From Pleurodeles waltl (taxonomy: Eukaryota; Chordata; Amphibia; Caudata; Salamandridae), in the NCBI RefSeq assembly GCF_031143425.1, contig NC_090444.1, forward strand, positions 1,313,485,324 through 1,313,549,323: a stretch of DNA of 64,000 nt, given 5' to 3'. Under the pieces are notes generated by a model. That model had not been told where the DNA came from, did no database searches, and saw only the letters and a program-made list of their open reading frames with translations. Positions 51,577-62,445 of the stretch are shown here, piece after piece (within the stretch, counting starts at the first letter, position 1; each line of letters starts with the position of its first letter). The position numbers and the translations under genes are program-made.

Positions 51577-53180
51577 CAGATGACGTCAGACAAATGGGTA
51601 TTACACCTTATCACCTACGGTCACACCCTGACATTTATCAAGAGGCTGACAACCATCAAAGGGACTGTACCCACCTCGTCTCCACTTACTCCAGAAGGAA
51701 GCTGTCACCATGTTAAGCAAAGGTGCTATAGGAAAAGTTGCTCACCACCAAAAGGGAATGGGATTCTATTCCTGTTTTTTCCTAATAAAAAAGAAAGCAG
51801 GGGAATGGTGACCCATTTTGGATCTCCGAAAGTTACATTTCTAAAAAAGCAATAATTTTGCATGGTAACAATTCCCGACATTCTGAATCTTCTCAACCAC
51901 AGACACTAAATGACAACCTTGGATTAACAGGATGGATATTTTAATATTCCCATACATAGCAAACTTCTAAGATTCATTATAGCTGGCACCCACTATCAGT
52001 TCAAAGTCATACCATTCGGCCTCAAATCAACTCCCAGCATCTTCACGAAATTCCTGGCTCCTGTAGTAGTATACCTAAGAAAGGACTGTTATGAGATATT
52101 CCAACACCTCAAGGACTGGCTGCTAAAAGCACCAACGGCTCGTCAAGAGCCATGGACGCTTGCCTCACACTATTCAACCACCTTGGACTCATTGTCAACC
52201 ACCAGAAATCGTCAATTCTTCCAACAAATTATTCCGGGGAGCAGCTTTGAGTAACATCCAAGACAAAGCTTTTGTGTCTCAAGACAGACAGCAAAGACTC
52301 CAGGTTTTGGCCCTCAGGCTGTTGAGAAAAGAGTCAGTTTCAGTGTGTATATTTAAATTGTGCCTAGGGATGATGTACTCAACGATATCTCATGTCCCTT
52401 TCTCCCACCTCAAATGAGGCCTCCACAGGAGGAGCTGGACAAGCAATGGCGCCAAACAGATAATCTGACGTTCTAATAAGAATCACTCCAAGCACGACAA
52501 AAGCTCTAACCTGGTGGACACAAGCCAAGAATCTAGCAGTATGTCTCATGTTCTTGCCTCAAATACCCAATTACGTGATAACCATGGATACCTCCCTAGA
52601 GGGTTGGGTTGGCCCTCTGCAGATCAATGGAAGATGATCTCCAGATCAAAAGACCATGCATATCAATCAGCTGGAGCTCGAAGGTTTATACCTAACCTTG
52701 CAAGCTTTCTGCCAAGGATAGCAGGTTTCTCTGTCTTAGTATGCACAGACAATACGTGAACAGGCAAGGGACACAACACTGCTAGTGCTTTCGAGGGAAG
52801 ATCAACAGATCTGGGACTTGATCATAACACATGGGATAACGCTTGGAGTGGAACAATTTCCAGAGACAAGCAGCATCTTAGCAGACACGATCAGCAGAAC
52901 ATGGAACAACTGCCAAGAATGTGAGTTTGATCAAATGGATCTGAACAGAATCTTCTCTCTCTGGGGCAACCCAGCTCTAGAACTCTTTGCAACAAGAGAG
53001 AACCAAAAATGTTGGTTTTATGTAATTTGGCATACACATCCAAGGTCATGGTGGAATGCGTTTTCAATCATTTGCTCAGGGATCTATGCGTACGCCTTTC
53101 CCCTGATACCTTTTATACCATGGGTTCTCAACAAAATTAAGAAAGGGCAGTGCTGCATAATTGTGATAGCTCCAACATAG
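51577..53180 (+). pseudogene. DIRS F reverse transcriptase/RNase H remnant
   Basis: RT text GTHYQFKVIPFGLKSTPSIF is readable at about 51990-52050, and the active-site line reads FQHLKDWLLKA at 52099-52131, where relatives have YPYLDDWL. The first catalytic Asp is Lys, encoded at 52111-52113. RNase H follows as YVITMDTSLEGWVGPLQING, NQLELEGLYLTLQAF and VCTDNT-stop, so the D-E-D residues are present but the frame is broken. The tail at 52785-53180 reads ILADTISRTWN, ALELFATRENQKC and FPLIPFIPWVLNKIKKG. Multiple stops. Confidence 0.75.
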
Positions 53181-53249
53181 CGCAGGCAGCATTGGTTCAC
53201 GGAGCTACTACTGTTGTCAGAGACCAACCATATTTGCCTGAATCCGTCC

Positions 53250-54330
53250 AAAACTCTGTTAAAGATGAACCAAGGCCAGGTCCCTCATCCAGACCAGACT
53301 TCTCTCCACTTATCCACATAGCCCCTGAATTCCACAAATTTGCAGATCTAATTATGCCTCAAGATTGGAGAGACATTCTTGCAAAGACCAGAGCAGATTC
53401 CACTATAAAAACTTACATTAAAATTGAAGCATTTTTGTCTATGGTGTCAGAAATCCGGTATGCGTCCTCTTCAAGCTTCACCAGAACAAATACTACCTTA
53501 TCTCCTATCACTAGCAAGATCAGGATTGGCCCATGCATCAATTAACGTGCACCTGGCTGCAATTTCAAGATATAGACACTCTTCGTCTTCTCCATCTTTG
53601 TGATTTAATAAGATCATTAAATGATCAATCAAAGATCTATTCAAAGTTTTCCCTCCAGTTAGGGTTCCTCCTGCGTGGCAGCTCAATGTAGTATGAGAGC
53701 AGTTGATGAAAAGCCCATTAGAACCAATACAGAGGGTGGACCTCAAGTTCTTGTTGTGGAAAGTTGCATTACTAATGGTGTTAACATCAGCCAGAAGTGT
53801 CAGCAAAATATGGGCTTTTACAATTAAAGAGCATTTCCTGCGTTTTACAGATGACTCTTATTCTCTGAACCAATCCAAAGTTCATTCCAAAGTCCTTTTC
53901 GATTTTGAGCCTGTCATACTAAGAACTTTCTTTCTGAATCCAGAATCACCAGCAAAACGTTCCTTGCAAATGTTAGGCATCAAAGATGTCCAAAGTTTTA
54001 TTTACATCATACCAAACCGATCAGAAACACTGACTTATTGTTGATAACATGGAAATACTCGTAAAGGTACCCCTGTCGCGAAGGCAACCATCGCCCAATG
54101 GATCTCAGCTGCGATACAAATCAGTCATTCAAAAGCTGGCAGGCCATTAACAAATAAAGTAAAGGCACATTCCACTACAGCGGTCTCTACCTCGACTGCA
54201 TTGTTTGCTGGAGTACCTCTCAAGAAGGTATGTCATGCTGCGACATGGAAGAGTGTGCATACATTCATGCAGCATTATTGCCTGGAATTGCGATTTTTCG
54301 ACAGACGGTGCCACCCCATTTATTTGAATA
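53250..54330 (+). pseudogene. DIRS F tyrosine recombinase remnant
   Basis: The N-terminal core-binding piece is DWRDILAKTRADSTIKTYIK (about 53370-53430). The first catalytic Arg lies in MVLTSARSVSKIWAF (about 53775-53820). The C-terminal box KAHSTTAVSTSTALFAGVPL then AATWKSVHTFMQHYCLEL runs from about 54162 to 54290. The usual His-Ser-Thr-Arg is His-Ser-Thr-Thr, with ACA at 54177-54179, so the second catalytic Arg is lost; the candidate nucleophile Tyr in QHYC is kept. Stops occur between the pieces. This recombinase differs clearly from that of DIRS A (HSAR, FANLYLR), implying a separate lineage. Confidence 0.8.
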
Positions 54331-54500
54331 AGGTGATCTTTTTTTCACTTACATGTGTTTCACTAAGGTATATATACAGATGTTTTGATGTATTGATTTG
54401 TGTGTATATGGATGTTTTCCTGTATGTGTCTTTATGCCCATCTCTGCTATTTGTGCTATTAGCATAAGGATTACACCAATAGTTTAACTGACTGCTATTC

Positions 54501-54589
54501 TGATTCAAGCATGTAAATCCATGAAAGTTCCAATACTGAAGAAAAGAAGTTACTTACCTGTAGTGTTATCTTTCATAAATTCATATGCA
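54501..54589 (+). repeat. DIRS F internal complementary region
   Basis: The first half (54501-54541, GATTCAAGCATGTAAATCC...) matches the outer end of the right ITR. The second half (54560-54589, TAGTGTTATCTTTCATA...) matches the outer end of the left ITR. The two halves therefore form an imperfect palindrome (54508-54539/54560-54588) equivalent to the junction of a circularised element, the diagnostic DIRS feature. Confidence 0.8.
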
Positions 54590-54656
54590 ACCCACCGCCT
54601 CCCCATAAAGGCTCCCCTTATGGTTTAGGGATTACCTTTCCCAATAGTGCTTTAAA

Positions 54657-54881
54657 ATCTGAGGGAATCTGCCACTGCGGGGAGTATTTCAGAGTTGTTG
54701 CTTGATTGGCTGGAGTTCGGTTCTTTCAAAATGATATGGATAAGCTATGAAAGTGAGTGTGTCACTCCCATTGTAGCCTATGTTAATATTATGTACTGCT
54801 CACTATGGCACCATGGGACTCCCATTACGTAGACGGGAGTGATTCAAGCATGTGAATCTATGGAAAATACCAACACTGGAG
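54657..54881 (-). repeat. DIRS F right terminal inverted repeat
   Basis: Inverted partner of 49029-49260. Ends CCAACACTGGAG at 54881. Confidence 0.85.
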
Positions 54882-54959
54882 ATCTACAGTACAAGGTAAG
54901 TAAATTATTTTCTTCAACTTTACCACTAAATATTAATTTAAACTTTCAATTCATTTGAG

Positions 54960-55555
54960 TGTCAACAGAATATCTATTTGGTCCCAAATTGAAGTTAGCA
55001 CTTATTGAATGTAATAATGTAACACAGTGTTAGTCTATGGAAGAGACAGCCTTACAACAGTGAAAAATGATTTTAGTAGGTTTTCACTGCCAGGACATGT
55101 AAAACTTAAACCAACATGTCCTACTTTTTAAATACCATGCACTGTCTACTATAAGCCTGTAAGGGTGATTTATAAGTACTGAAAAGTAAGGTGTAAGCCT
55201 GGCAAAAGGTTTATTTTGCCAGGTAGAAATGGTACTTTAAAAAAATGCACTGGCAGGCCTGAGATATGTTTTATAGTGAAACTTCAATGGGTGGCACAAC
55301 GGGTGCTGCTGCCTACTAGTAATATTTAATATTGAGGCCCTAGGTAAATGTAGTACCTTTTAATACAGACTTGTAAGGCACTTAAATGTACCAATCAGTT
55401 GTAGGCCAATTTTACCATGTTTAAGGGTGCGAGCACGTCCACTTCATCACTGATTAGCAGTAAGGAAAAGGGCACAGAGTCCTAAAAGCCAAGAAAAACT
55501 GGTTCAGCAAAGGAAGACAAACATCTGGGGTGATCCTGCAGAGAGGCCACTTCCA
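54960..55555 (+). repeat. Unclassified long interspersed repeat, copy 3 (partial)
   Basis: Collinear with about 1850-2415 in the same orientation, from GTCTATG.AAGAGA...CCTTACA through CACTGCCAGGACATGTAAAAC to CAGAGTCCTAAAAGCCAA. Begins about 80 bases after the end of DIRS F. Confidence 0.65.
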
Positions 55556-55735
55556 ACAATAGTGCTTTTCATAACAGCCTGGGACCTGGTAGCACTATAA
55601 ATCCACAAGTCAATATTCCCCACAAAGTTAATCAGGGTTCAATCCTCGCTGATCGCATTAACCAGCTGAGGTCTCCTAATGTAAAAGTTCATCCCATACT
55701 GATTAAATAAAAAACATAAATGCAAAAAGAGAGAG

Positions 55736-55737
<2 letters not shown>

Positions 55738-55776
<39 letters not shown>
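55738..55776 (+). repeat. (TA)n microsatellite, 39 bp
   Basis: Uninterrupted AT/TA dinucleotide run. Confidence 0.95.
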
Positions 55777-55782
<6 letters not shown>

Positions 55783-57948
55783 TTTACAGAAATTGTTTTT
55801 TCACCCACATCTTTAACCCAACACCCCACTCATTGCCACTGCCCCAGGGCACTCTGGATTGCAGCTCCCCATACTTTTCAGGTCAAACGTAAGCGTATGA
55901 CCTCTTGTATACTTTTAAGGATACCTCTTCTGTGGGCTTCAAGGCATTTCATTTGCTCATGTCGGGCTCATTTAAAAATCCTTGCTTGCTAGTGGTCACG
56001 CATGCCTATGTTATCCTGTACATCTATTCTTTGGGGGACTTCTTTTCTCTTTGTTTCCTGCTCGTGTTCGGCGAAGCTTCCCTTTTCATTTGCAGAGCAT
56101 TCTTTGTCTCAGCTCAGCTTAGCTTGGCTGTGAACAGGGCTGTAAGTCAGCCTGTTGTCTTGGTGATATTTGCTCTTCGTAGGCTCTCTGCTCCCTCTTT
56201 TGCTGCTCTCTCTCAGCTGCCTGGTTCTCGCCCTTCTTTGGCTCAGATTCCCTTTACCGACTGTGCCTTCATGCAGTCCCTAGTGGTGGGAGCGAGGGCA
56301 GAGGCCTGCTTATTTAATAGTATTGTTCTTTCTATGGGAAGGCTCTCCTTCGCAGTGCTGCTCCCCCTGCCTTTCGAATCACAGCCTCATTAAAAGCAGG
56401 CCTGCAAATCTTTCTTTTATTAGCATGGTGCAGACTTTAATGTTTCACTATTGTGCACTTTTGATTTTATTTGCAGGGCGCTTGACAGCTGGTTATTGGC
56501 TGGTTTGTCAAGCCTGGGGCCGGAAGCCTAAGCGCATGTGCCTCTAGTTTACATTTGACCTGTTTATTTTCATGATGGGCGGAGAGGCTAAGAGATGCTC
56601 ATCTTACAGTGGCGGTATGGATCCTAACACATGACCCGGCCCCGGCGATTCGCGAGTGACTCGAGTGTCAGTGAGGCCAGTCCTGACAGAGTTGCAGTGA
56701 AATCTCAGTGCAGCAATAGAGCAGCTGCTCTCCGCTCGCACAGCACCATGGCGGGAGGCCACAGTATTCATCCTGCGACCGGTAGGATCGTCTGACCTAA
56801 TCCAAGACTACAACACCCAGAATGCAACAGCTTCTTATAAAATAACGCGACTGAAAATGGTGTCAGTGATGACATGAGATGAGATGAAAGGAAATGAGAT
56901 GGGCACCCTGCTTCCTATTTGCTGCTGAAGGGCTTGGTGTAGACATTACAGAAGGTGGACTGGACCTCATGAGCCCTGTTTACTTTCAGATGTTGCTGTT
57001 TGCTAGGCCCTTGAAAGCAGGGGCATCAAAGGTGGTGCCAGGGATGCTACTTGCAACTCTGATTGACATCCATAAATGTGTTCATTCATCTATTGCGAGG
57101 CAGACATGTTCCTTACAATGGCCTGGCAGAGTAAAGTAGCTGGCTCCTCTGATGCGGTGGGAAGCGAAGCCCCTGTGACTCAGGCCTGAGGCCCTGTTTT
57201 GACAGTGATACTGCTCTCATTGGAGAAACAATGAGTGTGAATTTGGGGAACGCCCGAGCGGTCAGGCTTGTAGTCTACCTCGCTCTTCGCTTCATTGTTA
57301 TTGGTGTGATTTAGTATGTCCCGGGGACCCATACTATGCTTCCAGGGCACAAGTCCTAAATACATTTTTTTTTAAAAGAAGTGATGGGGGTACTAACCAA
57401 GTTAGGCATAATGCCTGTGACATTACAGTGCATGACATCACAGTGCAACATCACATTAAGTGATACCACACCCAAGCACATTATGATATTTTACAAATTA
57501 GATTTTGTGTCTGTTTTCTGACAAAATCATGACACAACCCAACACAATATGTGGTCCTCAATTGATACATTTATTTTTTTAAACTCTGACACAAAGAAGT
57601 TTGCATCAAGGAGAAATGCAGCAGTAATCTATTCTGCTTAATCGGTTGCAATGTCTGCATTTAAAAAAGAAATTCTGGGGATGAGGCACCTGCTGCAGCG
57701 ATCTTTGTGTGGCCAGTAATTCCCAGGGACCAATAATAATGGTAAGATAACTTTGGAGGGTAACATTTACTGGAGAGACCTGTATTTTCTCTAGTCCCAG
57801 TTTTGAATCAAAGTAGTATAGAGGGTTAATGTGTCTCAGGCAAAGCATCTGCACATGACAGATTTGTATTTATATTATCTTTCTAATATAGCACAGCAAG
57901 CTATGAAGGAAATGTGACTGCTACACCTTGTAACTAGGCCCATGCAGG
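55777..57948. other. Intergenic sequence, no gene seen
   Basis: The longest frame here (55905-56393, 162 codons) begins LYTFKDTSSV-like and has no domain I recognise. It lacks conserved neighbours and is probably chance or repeat-derived. Confidence 0.45.
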
Positions 57949-58057
57949 GAGCTCCACTCTGCTGGTGGAGCTAACAGAGTTTTTGGAACCCTGTGCTCTG
58001 CTTGGAGTACAGAGGAAGTCCAAAAACTCTGCTAGCCCCGCCAGCAGAGTGGAGCTC
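57949..58057. repeat. 109-nt near-perfect hairpin
   Basis: Arms 57949-57987 and 58019-58057, 39 bases each, pair at 36 positions with one G-U-type and two A-C differences. The 31-base centre itself partly pairs (CCCTGTGCTC with GAGTACAGAGG). Outer arms start and end GAGCTCCACTCTGCTGG. It could be a small foldback element or a precursor-like RNA hairpin; no promoter evidence. Confidence 0.9.
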
Positions 58058-58655
58058 ACCTGGTGCGCACTGCAGCCAAGTATGGGCTGCACAGCGTAAG
58101 CACAGACAGTCTGCACTTGCACTGTTCAACCCATAACTCAGCTGCAGCATGCACCAGAGCAGACTAGAGGGAGGCAGCCACTGAGACTCGTTGCCATTGG
58201 ACGACAAGTAAAGGAGGAGACCCATGTATGTCCTCCTCTCTTTTTAGCATTGTTTGGGAACACTGGTGCACAAACAAGGATTGAATTGGCAGCTTTCGCT
58301 GCCTAAGGCCCTGGCCACAATTCAGGCAAGGGCTGTAGGTCAAGGGACAGACAGGTGCACAAGAGGCCTGAAACAGCAGCTTTCTGATGGATACAAATAC
58401 CTGTGGATTATTCACCTTATGAGTTCTCCCAATGCACCAGCATTCAACGGAAACTTTCTTCCCAGCTCTTCACGTCGATGAGGACTTCACAATTGCACTG
58501 CTCCTCACGCGACTCCATCTAACGTCATTGTGGCAATAAGAGACCCTCGTCGGCGTGCTAACGTCGATTCCCTTTTTTCTGTGTCTTGAACTAACGGTTT
58601 TCTCCTAGCTCGCGAACAGCTACTGTTTCGAAGGTGTCTTATTGTACCTGTTACA

Positions 58656-60633
58656 ATGTCCCCACCAAAGAAGTCAGGTTTTTAAGCCTTGGCGTGAGCG
58701 CGGGGGTCGTATGTCAGTCACGGACCCTCATTAAGACTGTTTGTGGTGTCTTAGTTCGGATGACGAAGTGGAAGGGTGTGTTTCTTGCCAAAGGATGAAT
58801 CCAAAGGCATTGAAAGAAAGAGAAGCTAAGCTCTTCTTAGCAAAGGCGAAGAAAGGACACAAAAGTCACCGGAGGTCCAAGACAAGGGACTCGTGATCCC
58901 ATAAGTCGTCGAATTCACACAAGAAGCGGCGCCGGCACGATTCTCGATGCCGTTCTTCTAGAGATCGGTCTCGATCTCGGTCTCCCTCTAGATTACTTTG
59001 TACGGCATGGGAGGTCATTCCCACTGTTACTCCCCAACCTTAAAGTCCTCAGGCTTCTCCAGCACCTTCACTCATCGAGGTGGTAGAGTCCCCAGCGAGT
59101 TCTCCAATTCATTTTTCGCTTGTGTTGGTTCAGGAGTCGGTGGCCCAGGTTCCGGATCTGACTCTAGCGCCGCATGAAGGACAAAGGTTTCATGTCTTCC
59201 TGACTCTGGGAGCAGGTCCGGCGTTTTTTCTGAATGCTATGTTCAGCATTTTTAATAGAGCTATGCACCTGCTGGTGCCACGGGTCCATTAGCGTTCTCC
59301 TTGGGCTCTCAGGCTCTATACAAGTCGGCTCCGTTTGAGCCTTTCTATCAGGCTGAGGGTACTGGTTCGGCACCAATGACATTGCCTCATATGATGCCGA
59401 CAGCACCGATGGAGTCAACTTCACCACCGGATGGGTCCCAGTCGGGACGGAGTGCATCTCCTTCTTCTTTGCCACGTCCATCTGTCTTGAAGCCGGCGGC
59501 GTCGATGTCGGCTAATTCTTGGTTGCTGCAGAGGTTGGAGGCCAGGCTGAGGTCGGAGAGAAGAGCGTTGAGGCTCTAGGAAGAGCAACAATACCAGAGA
59601 CAGTTACTGGAGGAAGGAGAGATTTCTGAGCCCTTGGGGGAGTTTCAAGGTCTGGACTCAGCTAGTGGACTGCGATACCTTCCCTGAGTGGGTTCTTTTT
59701 TCCCTGGGTGAATTTACGGAAGAGGCAGCTTCCTATCACTGGAAGGCTGCAGATTTTTTGGAGCTTCCATTGCCTGAAAACAAACATTTTAATGGAGTAT
59801 TACATCCTACATCCACTTCGGCGAAGCCCCTGCTCCCTTTCAATTATGCTGTTATGGAGCCTATTTTGGAGGTTTGGAGAAAGCCTGTTATGTCGCCAGC
59901 TGTGTCCCGAACTGTAGCAAGGAGGTACTGGGTTGATTCTGGGAATCCAGGATTTTTATCCCAACATCCGACACCTGAGAGCTTGGTGGTCCAGGCTTCT
60001 TGTTCTGCTCGTTCTGTAGCTGGTTCCTTTCCTGCTCCTCCATCAGACAGGGAGTCCAAGAGGATGGAGCATGCAGCTAAAAAGACTTTCCCTTCTTGTA
60101 GTATGGCCCTAAAATCAGTCAATGCTACATGTGTGCTGGGTAGATCTGTTCATGCCGTGATGGACATGGCTAGAGCTGTGGTGCCTAATTTGCCACAGGA
60201 TATGCAGGGGGCAGTTTGACGAGCTCCTGTTGGACACCCAAGCTGCGGCAAACAGATCATCCTGTCCGGTCTGGATAAAGCCGACTCAGTAGCCAGGGCA
60301 ATGGGTACTTCAGTGGCCACCAGGAGACATGTGTGGCTAAGGTCTTCTGGATTTTTGACTGATGTCAAGGCAAATTTATTGGACCTCGCTTTTGACAGCG
60401 AAAATTTGTTTGGGGTCAAGGCGAACTCTGCTTTAGAGCGCTTCAAAGACAGCAGTGCCACGGCGAGATCTTTGGGACTGCAGGCTTCTATATCCACTCC
60501 CGTCAGATCCTTTTGGAGATTTAGGGGCTTTGGACGTGGAGCCACTTATCGTGGAATACCTCAACTGCCTGCCAACCCTCCCTATAGATCTTTTAGATGG
60601 CGGGGGAGGGTTAGAACATGGGGAGCCAATTAA
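58656..60633 (+). pseudogene. DIRS G gag-like gene (frameshifted)
   Basis: ATG at 58656 opens MSPPKKSGF, followed by a stop. With frame changes the text EVEGCVSCQRMNPKALKERE and AKLFLAKAKKGHKSHRR is readable (58750-58870). It carries the same Cys box as element F, then an Arg/Ser-rich stretch. The capsid-like body (59665-60219) includes GEFTEEAASYHWKAADFLEL and VARRYWVDSGNPGF. The C-terminal block (60301-60633) reads ATRRHVWLRSSGFLTDVKAN and FDSENLFG, ending in a Gly/Arg-rich tail (RGFGRGATYRG) likely to bind RNA. At least three frame breaks. Confidence 0.7.
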
Positions 60634-60654
60634 CAGCACCCTGCCTCATCCTCT

Positions 60655-61750
60655 TTCTCTGGGGGAGCACAACAAGGAAAGTAGCCATAGTTTTCCATCC
60701 ATTTTAAGTCATGCTTCTGCCGGAGGGGGCAGGGTATTTTATTTTCTCCACGAGTGGGAGTTAGTCACATCAGACTCTTGGGTACTAAATATTGTGGGGA
60801 AAGGTTATGCCCTTCCTTTCCGGGAGTTTACCCCTTCCATCTCTCCCTGTCCTTTGTTTTGTTCAGAAGATCATCTCCTGTTGCTGCAGCAGGAGGTTCA
60901 AGTCCTTTTATCAAAAGGTGCAGTGGAGTTGGTTCCAGAGCAGGAAAGGGGTCGGGGTTGCTATTCGAGATATTTCCTGATTCCCAAGAAGGATGGTCGA
61001 TTGAAGCCTATCCTGGATCTGAGGATTTTGGATTGGTCCCTCAAACAGGAGAAATTCTAAATGCTGACTCTAGCGCAGGTGCTTCTGGCGTTGAACAAGG
61101 AGGATTGGATAGTGTCTGTCAACTTGCAGGATGCTTACTTTCATATCCCCATTCTCAAGTCGCACAGGAAGTATCTCCGGTTTTCGTTGGGGGGGTCGCA
61201 ACACTACCAGTTTGTAGTCCTTCCTTTTGGTCTTCCTTCTACACCTCAAGTCTTCACGAAGGTGATGGTGGTGGTTGCAGCAAATATCAGAAGGAAGGGA
61301 GTATCTGTATTCCCTTACCTGGACGAATGGCTGATAAAAGCCAAGTCCCCAGAGCTTGTGTTGCATTACCTGCAAATGACAACTCAGTTGTTGGTCAACC
61401 TGGGCTTTACGGTGAACGTGCCCAAGTCTCACCTGGAGCCCCCTCAGCGCCTCCTGTTCATAGGGGCAGTACTGAATTGGGCCTATCCTCCGCATCAGCG
61501 GATCCAAGACATTCAGGCATTGATTACAACATTTCAAAATGGAGCGGTTGTTCCAGTCCTCAAGATCTGTTCGCTTCTTGCATTCTGTTGGTCACTCATG
61601 CACGTTGGCACATGAGGGCTCTCCGATGGTGCATCTGCAAGCACTGGTTTCAACACAAAGGGGATCACGCCTCACACCTAGATGCCCTCTCCATTGCATC
61701 TAGGTGTGAGGATCAGATAGATTCCAGTCAGGACAGTGGAACAAAAGGAG
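60655..61750 (+). pseudogene. DIRS G reverse transcriptase (active site altered)
   Basis: The first open part ends KGAVELVPEQERGRGCYSRY, FLIPKKDGRLKPILDLRILD and a stop at 61058-61060. The second (61061-61615) reads VSVNLQDAYFHIPILKSHRK, HYQFVVLPFGLPSTPQVFTK, FPYLDEWLIKA and LLVNLGFTVNVPKSHLEPPQ. NLQDAYFHI carries the first catalytic Asp. The YxDD box is YLDE, with GAA at about 61325-61327 replacing the last Asp. A frame change near 61560 leads to THARWHMRALRWCICKHWFQ and HKGDH. The domain is nearly complete but is split by one stop and one shift. Confidence 0.8.
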
Positions 61751-61754
61751 GCCT

Positions 61755-61938
61755 GACGGTCCCGTAAATTCAACCTTTGTTATGGGTCCAGCAGAAGTCT
61801 GAAACATAAAAGCCCCCTGCACTTTGCTGCTCGAAATGAGAGCAGACAAGATGTAGGCGCTGCTGAATGTGTCCCAGTGTCTGAACATTACATCGGGACA
61901 TGTTCAGCATACTTCAGGGGGCCACTTCTTTTAGGATA
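61755..61938 (+). repeat. 184-bp repeat, copy 1 (between RT and RNase H of DIRS G)
   Basis: Starts GACGGTCCCGTAAATTC and ends CACTTCTTTTAGGATA. It differs from copy 2 (63485-63669) at only about ten positions by eye. It interrupts the polyprotein between GLTVP-stop and ISRDAAKDPRWWAVDGNLSQ. No terminal inverted repeats, poly-A tail or target duplication are visible. Confidence 0.9.
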
Positions 61939-62445
61939 ACAATCTCCAGAGATGCTGCAAAGGATCCAAGATGGTGGGCTGTGGACGGGAACCTTTCCCA
62001 AGGAAGGCCGTTTTGTCTACCACATTCAGTGGCCACAGACTTAACAGATGCTTCCACTCTAAGGTGGGGAGCTCATCTGGGGGACCTGGAGGTCAAATAT
62101 CATTGGTCTCCAGTAGAACAGATGTTTCACATCAATCTGTTAGAATTGTGGGCAATACGTCTGGATCTCAAGGCCTTCCTTTCGTCACTTCGCGGTCAGT
62201 CAGTTCAGGTCTTTACAGACAACACTACCGCGATGTGGTACATCAAAAAGCAGGGAGGAGTAGGGTCGTACCTTCTCTGCAGAGAGGCTCTGCGGCTCTG
62301 GTCCTGGGCTCAGGACCATCCGATTTGCTTAGTAGCAAACCATCTGGCCCGGGTTCTCAGCGTTTGTGCGAACAGTCTCAGTCGGCATTTCTCAGCCGAT
62401 CACGAGTGGCATCTCCGTCCAGACCTGATCCTTAACATCTTCCAG
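61939..62445 (+). pseudogene. DIRS G RNase H domain
   Basis: An open frame (part of the 308-codon frame 61900-62826) reads RWWAVDGNLSQGRPFCLPHS, TDLTDASTLRWGAHLGDLEV, NLLELWAIRLDLKAFL and VQVFTDNTTAMWYIKKQGG. The RNase H D-E-D residues are TDAS, LELW and FTDN. The last acidic position, normally in an ADSLSR-type motif, reads ANSLSR here, an Asp-to-Asn change. The domain degrades the RNA template during cDNA synthesis. It is intact in frame but cut off from its RT by copy 1 of the 184-bp repeat. Confidence 0.8.

Larger units (their letters stand above)
49029..54881 (+). mobile_element. DIRS-like retrotransposon F (full length, inactive)
   Basis: A 5.85-kb DIRS element with all structural parts in order: left ITR (49029-49260), gag remnant, RT/RNase H remnant, tyrosine recombinase remnant, internal complementary region (54501-54589) and right ITR (54657-54881). 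The outer repeat ends are CTCCAGTGTTGG and, reverse complemented, the same bases. No target duplication is expected for this class. All genes are interrupted, the RT active site reads HLKD and the recombinase HxxR motif reads HSTT. Confidence 0.85.

Noticed and set aside
55905..56393. 162-codon + strand frame as a possible gene
   Set aside because: No domain, no splice context, no conserved text that I recognise, and a second overlapping frame at 56323-56547; kept only as unassigned sequence.
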